Shown one piece after another: positions 58,130-64,000 of a DNA stretch of 64,000 nt (positions are counted from its first letter, which is position 1; every line of letters starts with the position of its first letter). The position numbers and the translations under genes are program-made. Source of the DNA: Streptomyces sp. SID13031 (lineage in GTDB: Bacteria > Actinomycetota > Actinomycetes > Propionibacteriales > Kribbellaceae); NCBI RefSeq assembly GCF_010548305.1, contig NZ_JAAGLV010000023.1, positions 1 to 64,000 of the forward strand, in the 5' to 3' direction. Below the pieces are notes generated by a model. The model was not told the DNA's origin. It saw only the letters and a program-made list of their open reading frames with translations, and made no database searches.

Positions 58130-59110
58130 ATGGTGATCCGGTTCGAGTTGGGGGTCGAGGATCTGGCGGATATGCGGTTTGCGATCTCGCCGGTGCAGGA
58201 GGCGTTGTTCAGCCTTTGGGTACTGCGGGATCCCGGGCTGCTCGCTTTGCATCTGCCGTGGCGGCGGACGGTCGTCGGCGAGTTGGGGGCGCTCGACACC
58301 GAGCTGTTGCTGTCGTTGGTGGGCGACACGCTCGCCTTGCCGGACTTCCTCACTCCCCGGCCGACCACCTTCGCCGCCTCCTTCGAGGAGCAACTCGAGG
58401 TCGTGCGGGCGACCCCGACCGACCTGGTCCGGCGTGATCTGCTCGCCACGCACGAAGGCCGTCGCCTGCCGGTTGCCCTGGCCGCCGTCCGGTCGGCCAA
58501 CGACGCGCGAGTCGAACGCCTGGTCAACGAGATCTGCGAGCTGCTCCGGGCGTACTGGGAGATCGCGATCGCCCCGCTCTGGCCCAAGCTGCGACTCGTG
58601 CTCGAGGGCGATACGACGTACCGGGCTCGTCAGCTCGCGATCGGGGGCGCGCGGATGCTCTTCGCCGATCTCCATCCGAACGTGCAGTGGCAGGACGGCG
58701 TACTGCGCATCGACCAGATGCTCGGCAAGCACGATGTCTCCGCGTCCGGGCGCGGTCTGCTGCTGGTCCCGTCGATCTTCGCCTACAAACCGGTACCACC
58801 GTTGAGCCCGGACGAGTCCCCCTGGCTCGCCTATCCCAGTCGCGGCGTGGCGACCCTGAACACCGCCACCACGCGCACCGGACCCACCGCGTTGACCGCT
58901 CTGCTCGGCCAACCCCGCGCCGTGCTGTTGAGGATGCTCGACGAACCGTTGCCGACGATCGAGCTCGCCCGCCGGCTCGACGTCACGCCGAGCGCGGTCT
59001 CCCAGCACCTTCAGGTGCTCCACGCAACCAATCTCGTCACCCGCGCCCGCGACGGCCGCTACCTCCTCTACCGCCGCAGCGCCCTGGGCGACCAACTCAT
59101 CGGCGTCTAG
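58130..59110 (+). CDS. ArsR-type regulator with large N-terminal domain
   Basis: 326 residues. The C-terminal 75 residues are an ArsR winged helix (ALLGQPRAVLLRMLDEPLPTIELARRLDVTPSAVSQHLQVLHATNLVTRARDGRYLLYRRSALG). The N-terminal ~220 residues (RFELGVEDLADMRFAISPVQEALFSLWVL) are the actinobacterial DUF5937-type domain; no metal-binding Cys set is seen. AGGAGG lies 8 nt before ATG 58130. Target genes are unknown. Confidence 0.87.
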   Translation: MVIRFELGVEDLADMRFAISPVQEALFSLWVLRDPGLLALHLPWRRTVVGELGALDTELLLSLVGDTLALPDFLTPRPTTFAASFEEQLEVVRATPTDLVRRDLLATHEGRRLPVALAAVRSANDARVERLVNEICELLRAYWEIAIAPLWPKLRLVLEGDTTYRARQLAIGGARMLFADLHPNVQWQDGVLRIDQMLGKHDVSASGRGLLLVPSIFAYKPVPPLSPDESPWLAYPSRGVATLNTATTRTGPTALTALLGQPRAVLLRMLDEPLPTIELARRLDVTPSAVSQHLQVLHATNLVTRARDGRYLLYRRSALGDQLIGV

Positions 59111-59157
59111 ATTGAGACGAGTGCTGAATCGACCGGTTCTCAGGCAGAGTTGCCCCT

Positions 59158-59610
59158 GTGACTGACCCGTTCCAGTTCTTCACGGCCTCGCATCTCCACG
59201 ACGGACCCGTGTACCGGGCGCCGCAGGAGGCGATCGACAGTTGGCGGAAACTGGCCGAGGAGGTACGGCGCGAGCTGGACCGGATGGGGTTCCCGGCGGC
59301 CGTCGTACCGGGTGGGGATCCGCGCGGCCTGCCGCCCGGCGCGCACATCTGGGTCAACACGGTCGAGCCGTTCGGGGTCACCCTCGACTGGGATCCGCCG
59401 GTGACCAGCAGTCCGGAGTACGTCGAGAAGGTGCTGACCCAGGATGTGACGAGCGGCCTGTTCTCGTATGTGGTCAACGCCTCGGAGATCATCGTCCGGG
59501 CGCTGTGCGAGGTGCTCCGGGAGGCGGGGTTCCGGGTGCTGATCGACCACGCCGGCGGGCAGACGTACAACTATCGCGTGCTGGCGGCTCCACGCTTCCC
59601 CAAGATCTGA
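59158..59610 (+). CDS. Hypothetical protein
   Basis: 150 residues, soluble, no signal or membrane segment. Recognisable pieces are DPFQFFTASHLHDGPVYRAPQEAIDSWRKLAEEVRRELDRMG and ASEIIVRALCEVLREAGFRVLIDHAGGQTYNYRVL. No family assigned. GTG start at 59158 has no strong ribosome site. It follows the ArsR-type gene by 47 bp on the same strand. Confidence 0.6.
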   Translation: MTDPFQFFTASHLHDGPVYRAPQEAIDSWRKLAEEVRRELDRMGFPAAVVPGGDPRGLPPGAHIWVNTVEPFGVTLDWDPPVTSSPEYVEKVLTQDVTSGLFSYVVNASEIIVRALCEVLREAGFRVLIDHAGGQTYNYRVLAAPRFPKI

Positions 59611-59710
59611 CCGGTCGTCACGCCTGTCCGGCGCCTGGGTGAGGATCGGCCCGGAGCTGCGGCAACTATGCTTCAGCGCGGTAGGGGGCTGGTTTCGAGG
59701 AGAGGACGAC

Positions 59711-59998
59711 ATGGTCACCGCGATCGTGTTCATCAAGGCCGACGTCGCACGCATCCCAGAGGTCGCCGAGCAGGTGGCCGCGATCGCCGGCGTCAGCGAG
59801 GTGTACTCGGTGACCGGCGGGCTCGACCTGATCGCGATGATCCGGGTCGCCCACCACGACGACCTCGCCTCCGTCATCCCCGACCACGTCAACCGGGTGC
59901 CCGGCGTACTGAGCACGGAGACGCACATCGCCTTCCGCGCGTACTCGACGCACGACCTGGAAGCGGCCTTCAGCCTGGGTGAGGAACAGGGCTTCTGA
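59711..59998 (+). CDS. Lrp/AsnC ligand-binding-domain protein (no HTH)
   Basis: 95 residues, made up only of the RAM (Lrp/AsnC C-terminal) domain: TAIVFIKADVARIPEVAEQVAAIAGVSEVYSVTGGLDLIAMIRVAHHDDLASVIPDHVNRVPGVLSTETHIAF. Without the HTH it cannot bind DNA by itself; such stand-alone RAM proteins bind amino acids and are of unknown purpose. GAGGAGAGGA precedes ATG 59711. Confidence 0.9.
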   Translation: MVTAIVFIKADVARIPEVAEQVAAIAGVSEVYSVTGGLDLIAMIRVAHHDDLASVIPDHVNRVPGVLSTETHIAFRAYSTHDLEAAFSLGEEQGF

Positions 59999-60036
59999 GG
60001 CGGAATTCCCCCGGTCTGACTGACACGCGCTGAAGT

Positions 60037-60048
60037 TACGGTGAACGC
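60037..60048 (+). promoter_or_regulatory. -10 box of a leaderless promoter
   Basis: TACGGT at 60037-60042 lies 6 nt before ATG 60049. The upstream word TGACTGACAC also occurs in front of the acyl-CoA ligase gene (31457). Confidence 0.4.
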
Positions 60049-62766
60049 ATGAGCAACCCTCCCGCCGGCTGGTATCCGGACCCCACCGGACAGCCCGACA
60101 CCATCCGCTGGTGGAACGGGACGCAATGGACCAACAAAACCGAAAAGGAAGACCCCGACCAGGACCCGGCCGACGCCGCCGGTAGCGCACCGGAGACCGC
60201 TGCGTCCGGCACCTCGGATGCGACCGGCGGTGCGTCGCAAGCAGCCAGCGACCGCGCCAACCCTGGCGACCTGACTCCCGCATCCACTGCCCCAACCGCC
60301 GCCACCTCCTCACCGGTGGTGACACCTTCAACATCCTCCCCGCTGCCAACCTCCACGCCCGCGTCAAGCTCCACGCCCGCCTCCGCGGCGTCGGCGGCTT
60401 CGAGTCCCGCGTCTGCGCCGACTGAGTCGGCGGCCCCGAGTTCTACTTCGGCGTCAGCTGGGTCAAGCTCGGTGCCGGCCTCGACGGCGGAGCTGAGTCC
60501 GGCTGAGAAGGCCAAGTCGACCTGGATGGCGCCCACCGCGGTATCGGCCGCCGCGGGTCACTGGACCCAGCGCCCGGTACCGGAGAACGCGCAGCCAGTC
60601 GGCCCGGAGCCCGAACCGGAGCATGAGCCCGAACCCGAGCCCGCCCCGCAGACCGGTTGGACGCTGAAGCTCGCGCCCAACTCGACCAGTACTGTGCAGG
60701 CGCCGGACCCCGAGCCGGAGATCGAGTCCTGGTCGACGACGAACTGGACCGAGCCACCCACCGTGGCACCGACCCCGAAGAACCCATCACCGGCTCCCGA
60801 CGCCGACACCACCCAAGAGATCACCACCTCGGCACCCCAACCCACCAACGCCTGGGGCAACCAGCCCGACACCGCACCAGGCCCCTGGGGCCGGCAACCC
60901 GAGCCCACACCAGCCGACAACAGCCGGGCCCAGCAGCCCAACTCCACGCCCGCCGACACCAGCTGGGGGCAGGAGAGCGACTCGGAGGTCACCCAGGTCA
61001 ACACCTGGGGGCAGGAGAGCGGCTCGGATACTCCTCCTGCTGATGGCGGTTGGGGACAGTCGACGGGCACGCAGGCCGAGAGCGCGGCCGCGGGCGGTTG
61101 GGGTCAGGAGCCTCAGGCTGCAGCTACCGGTTGGTCGCAGACCGGGCAGACGGCTAGCAACAAGGCGCCCACCAACCCGTGGGCGACCGGCGACGACCTG
61201 GCTGCTTCGACCCACGGGCCGACAGCGGGCGCATCCCAGAGCGGCTCCGATCCTTCGGTGACGCCAGACGAAGAAGTCACCTCACCGCACACCACTGCCG
61301 ACCAACAGACCAGCACCAGCCCCTGGGGCACCTCCAGCCCAGACCAGACGGGCGCTGAGAACGCAGACGCCTCCGGTAGCTGGCAGACAGGCACCAGCGC
61401 TTGGGGCTCGCCCAGTACGCAGCAGGGCGGTGCTCAGGGCGCCGATGCGTCCGGCACGCAGCAGGCGGGTGCTGGAGGCTGGGGCGAGTCCGGGGCGCAG
61501 CAGAGCGGCGCCGCGGGTTGGGGTTCCGCCAGCGGGCAGCAGACTGGCAGCGAGGGCACTGACGCGGCCGGTACCCAGCAAGCGGGGGCCAACAACTGGG
61601 GCACGTCCAGCGCGCCGCAGGTAGAGGGCGCGGGTGCGGCTGGTACGCAGCAGGCGGGAGTCGGCGGGTGGGGCGGCTCCGGTGCGCAGCAGAGTGGTGC
61701 TGGGGGCTGGGAGGCGTCCGGCACGCACCAAGCAGGTGCTGAGGGTTGGGGTGCGTCCAGTACGCAGCAAGCCGGTGCTGAGGGGTGGGGCGCGTCTGGC
61801 CCGCAGCCGGCCAGCGGGGATGGTTGGGGCACGGGCGGAGCACAAGAGGCTGACGCGGGGCAGTGGGGTAGTTCTGCCGCGCAGCAGGCGAGTACTGACC
61901 AGTGGGGCAGCGCTCAGGTAGCCGGGCAACAGGCAGGTCCGTGGGCCTCCACCGGGCAACAGACGGGTGAGAACTCGCCGTGGCCGGGTGGCGGCGGCCC
62001 GGGCGGCGACCAGCCAGGCGGCGGGACGCGCAAGGACGGCAACGGCGGTGGCGGTGGCGGGGTGAACAGGATGCCGCTGATCATCGGCGGCAGCATTGCG
62101 CTCGTGATCCTGATCGTGGTGGCGATCCTGCTCATCACCAAACAGGGCGACAAGAACACCGCCGACCCGACCAACTCCTCCAGCCCGCAGCCGACCGGCA
62201 GCGCCTCGACCCCCGCCGGCACGCCCGGCACGACGCCGGGCCAGTCCAAGGACTCGAAGCTCCACGAGGGCAACCGGATCAGCTCGGACGCGATCTCCTT
62301 CCCGCGCCAGGCCAACGGCTGGTCCGACCGCAAACGACTGATACCGCAACTGGTGAACTCCAGTGGTCAGTACGTGACCCTGCAGAAGGACTTCGACGGC
62401 AGCAACGACTGGTACGCGGACATGTTCGTCGGCGCCCTCGGCAACAAAACCCCGTTCAACGGCGACCCGAAGGCGACGGCGGCAGTACTGCTCGGGCAGG
62501 TGCACACCTGGAACTACGGCAACATCCCGGTCAGCTACAAGGCGCTGCGCAACGGCGCGATCGAGCGTTCGGACAAGGCAGGCTGGTACTTCCAGGAGAC
62601 CGTCACGGCGAAGTCGCCCAAGGTCACCTCGGTGCTGGTGCTGACTGTCGCAGTGTTCGACCTGGGCGACGGCACCGCGGTCGCCTACGTCAGTGACATC
62701 CCGATCAACCGGCCGGATCTGAGGACGGCCGAGAGCCAGGTCTACAAGGGAATCAACGTTGGCTGA
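60049..62766 (+). CDS. DUF2510 membrane protein with long Gly/Gln/Trp repeat region
   Basis: 905 residues. NPPAGWYPDPTGQPDTIRWWNGTQWT at the N-terminus is a DUF2510 domain. Residues ~40-180 are Ser/Thr/Ala/Pro-rich. Residues ~290-640 consist of degenerate repeats of GWGxSGxQQAGA type, about 15 units. RMPLIIGGSIALVILIVVAILLITK is one membrane helix, after which ~160 residues lie outside (SDAISFPRQANGWSDRKRLIPQLVNSS and WYADMFVGALGN). Probably a surface or envelope-associated protein; the repeats are disordered. Leaderless promoter. Confidence 0.8.
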   Translation: MSNPPAGWYPDPTGQPDTIRWWNGTQWTNKTEKEDPDQDPADAAGSAPETAASGTSDATGGASQAASDRANPGDLTPASTAPTAATSSPVVTPSTSSPLPTSTPASSSTPASAASAASSPASAPTESAAPSSTSASAGSSSVPASTAELSPAEKAKSTWMAPTAVSAAAGHWTQRPVPENAQPVGPEPEPEHEPEPEPAPQTGWTLKLAPNSTSTVQAPDPEPEIESWSTTNWTEPPTVAPTPKNPSPAPDADTTQEITTSAPQPTNAWGNQPDTAPGPWGRQPEPTPADNSRAQQPNSTPADTSWGQESDSEVTQVNTWGQESGSDTPPADGGWGQSTGTQAESAAAGGWGQEPQAAATGWSQTGQTASNKAPTNPWATGDDLAASTHGPTAGASQSGSDPSVTPDEEVTSPHTTADQQTSTSPWGTSSPDQTGAENADASGSWQTGTSAWGSPSTQQGGAQGADASGTQQAGAGGWGESGAQQSGAAGWGSASGQQTGSEGTDAAGTQQAGANNWGTSSAPQVEGAGAAGTQQAGVGGWGGSGAQQSGAGGWEASGTHQAGAEGWGASSTQQAGAEGWGASGPQPASGDGWGTGGAQEADAGQWGSSAAQQASTDQWGSAQVAGQQAGPWASTGQQTGENSPWPGGGGPGGDQPGGGTRKDGNGGGGGGVNRMPLIIGGSIALVILIVVAILLITKQGDKNTADPTNSSSPQPTGSASTPAGTPGTTPGQSKDSKLHEGNRISSDAISFPRQANGWSDRKRLIPQLVNSSGQYVTLQKDFDGSNDWYADMFVGALGNKTPFNGDPKATAAVLLGQVHTWNYGNIPVSYKALRNGAIERSDKAGWYFQETVTAKSPKVTSVLVLTVAVFDLGDGTAVAYVSDIPINRPDLRTAESQVYKGINVG

Positions 62767-64000
62767 AAACGAAACCCCCCGCCCCCCAGCCCGCCACAGC
62801 GCCCCGCCCCCACCCCCAACCGACCGCACCGCACCTCCCGCAGACGACTGGTTCACCCCCAATCCCCCCGCAGGCGCCCCGGAAGAGCTACGCCCCACAC
62901 CTCCGGCACCGCCTGCACCAACCGGAGCGGCCCCCCACCCGCCGACGCCATCAGAACCACCCTCCCCTGCGGGCCTCCAGCCATCACCGTCCGCTGCCTC
63001 GGAATCATCGACTCCGGCCGGGCATCCGACGCAGGCCGGACCGGCGGTACACGCCGGATCGGCGGCGCTGCCGTCTGGTGGCGGTTTGGATGCCTCAGAC
63101 CCATTGCTCGGCCAGTCGCGCGCCCCCGCACCACCACCTCCGCAGCCACGCCGCACACCAGCACCAGCACCAGCACCAGCACGTACTACGCCCGGCCCGT
63201 CTGCTGGACCGCCCTCACGCACCGGCCAGCCCCAGACGGCCCCCGGGCAACCTCAACGCCCCCAGGCGGGCCTACAGCCAACGCCCGCCCAGGGTGCGCA
63301 GGACGAGGCGGCCCCTCACACCCGCCCACCAGAGAGCCCCACTCCCCAGGGCACTACCCCACAACGCAGCGGCCCCCCAAGCAGCGCCGCACAGCCCAGT
63401 GGGCCTCACACCGGCGCCCCACAACCCGGCGGACCCCACGCAGGCACCCCACAATTGGGCGGACCGCGAGACGGCGCACGGCAGCAGGGTGATCGTGGGC
63501 AGAGGTCGTTGCCTGAGCAGGGTGCAATGCGCCAGCAGCCGCCAGGACCTGCGCCAGGACCAGGAGTTCAGCAAGCTCCTCAGCGTGGCCAACAGCCGCA
63601 GTGGACCCAGCCCGCAGGTCCCGTGCCGCCACAGCCGACGCAGGCGGCAGGCGGCGCTCCGCCTTCACGACCACAGGACACGCAGCAGGGCCCGAGATCG
63701 CAGTACGGACCGGGACCGGGATCTCAGAGTTCGCCATACCGACCTGGGCAAGCTCCGGGCGGTGCCGTGCCGGGAACACAGAGGCCTGGGCCGGTTCCGG
63801 GCGGCGCTGTGCCGCCAGGGACGCAAGGTGTGCAGCACCAGCCTGGGCAACCGGCAGGCGGTGCGGGGCCGTCGGCATCGCAGGACGCGTGGGGTGGCTT
63901 CGGTCGGCAATACCCGCCGGGACCGCAGGCCGCACAGTCCGGTCCGGGCACGCATGGCCAGGCTGGTTCGCAGGACCAGGCCGGACCGCAGGGCCACGCT
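62759..64000 (+). CDS. Pro/Gln/Gly-rich protein, 3' end beyond the window
   Basis: A frame opens at TTG 62759, overlapping the upstream stop (GTT GGC TGA); AAGGGAA lies 7 nt upstream. It stays open through the end, 414 codons, beginning LAENETPRPPARHSAPPP (the initiating residue is Met) and turning into repeats rich in PG, GQ, QP and QQ (for example PGGAVPGTQRPGPVPGG). No domain is visible in this part; a C-terminal membrane or enzyme domain may follow outside. It is coupled to the DUF2510 protein. Confidence 0.7.
   Translation, partial: MAENETPRPPARHSAPPPPPTDRTAPPADDWFTPNPPAGAPEELRPTPPAPPAPTGAAPHPPTPSEPPSPAGLQPSPSAASESSTPAGHPTQAGPAVHAGSAALPSGGGLDASDPLLGQSRAPAPPPPQPRRTPAPAPAPARTTPGPSAGPPSRTGQPQTAPGQPQRPQAGLQPTPAQGAQDEAAPHTRPPESPTPQGTTPQRSGPPSSAAQPSGPHTGAPQPGGPHAGTPQLGGPRDGARQQGDRGQRSLPEQGAMRQQPPGPAPGPGVQQAPQRGQQPQWTQPAGPVPPQPTQAAGGAPPSRPQDTQQGPRSQYGPGPGSQSSPYRPGQAPGGAVPGTQRPGPVPGGAVPPGTQGVQHQPGQPAGGAGPSASQDAWGGFGRQYPPGPQAAQSGPGTHGQAGSQDQAGPQGHA

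Noticed and set aside
61430-61920. CRISPR-like periodic repeats
   Set aside because: Units are in-frame codon repeats of unequal length coding GWG/QQ motifs; no constant repeat with unique spacers.
61282-63222. Minus-strand open frame of more than 600 codons opposite the DUF2510 protein
   Set aside because: It mirrors the repeats of the plus-strand gene, has no family-like sequence, and exists only because the GC-rich repeats avoid stops in all frames.
1-64000. tRNA and rRNA genes, integrase or transposase genes
   Set aside because: Intergenic spaces were read for tRNA-like cloverleafs and for DDE or tyrosine-recombinase motifs in the frames; none was seen.

Overview
The window is chromosomal DNA of a high-GC actinobacterium. 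Third codon positions are almost always G or C. Genes include a class II DAHP synthase, a PimB-type mannosyltransferase, a SigE-type ECF factor, paired ROK glucokinases, an F420-type (DUF385) protein and RipA-like cell-wall hydrolases. Several genes carry a TANNNT -10 box placed 6-7 nt before the start codon, which indicates leaderless mRNAs. The style fits Propionibacteriales such as Kribbella, but that taxon is an inference from gene content, not a search result. No phage, plasmid, tRNA, rRNA or CRISPR locus was seen. About 90% of the window is ordinary coding DNA.

Layout. 0-9 kb: tail of an unknown gene, a DMT exporter, a GH15-like membrane protein, a broken DUF2961 gene, a SigE-type sigma factor with a membrane partner, and a Tat-exported TolB/amidohydrolase protein. 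9-17 kb: acetyltransferases, a WYL regulator divergent from a DinB-like gene, a divergent PRPP synthetase paralogue, threonine aldolase, class II DAHP synthase, a DUF2237 protein and a PlsC acyltransferase. 17-26 kb: an esterase preceded by a large folded repeat, a LOR/SDH (TIGR00300) protein, an AraC regulator with matching binding sites in front of itself and in front of a DUF385-aldehyde dehydrogenase-enoyl-CoA hydratase cluster, an SDR and a PhyH dioxygenase. 26-33 kb: nuclease-like protein, two ROK kinases, a Cys-motif protein, an ArsA-type ATPase and a double SRPBCC protein in one minus-strand run, divergent from a long-chain acyl-CoA ligase. 33-36 kb: isochorismatase-like hydrolase, SigX5-type ECF factor, SnoaL and VOC proteins. 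36-44 kb: a sugar-uptake locus (two permeases, lipoprotein, glycosidase) divergent from a GH36 enzyme and a LacI regulator. 44-49 kb: membrane protein, DMT exporter, esterase, and a shortened alanyl-tRNA synthetase paralogue with an Ala-rich leader ORF and terminator. 49-59 kb: PimB-like transferase, two zinc peptidases, NlpC/P60 hydrolase with a long structured leader, NYN-domain protein, DEDD/GIY-YIG nuclease, ArsR regulator. 59-64 kb: small Lrp-ligand-domain protein and two very low-complexity proteins, the last running off the end.

Most interesting points. (1) The Ala-rich leader ORF plus intrinsic terminator upstream of a stand-alone AlaRS-like catalytic protein (47384-48714) looks like ribosome-mediated attenuation. 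(2) The AraC gene and the operon beside it share 30-bp sites built of 9-mers repeated at 21-bp spacing. (3) A 164-nt element at 17046-17209 folds almost perfectly on the plus strand only through G-U pairs. (4) Two members of a long-hairpin repeat family lie 13 kb apart. (5) LacI-type operators overlap both -10 boxes of the sugar locus.
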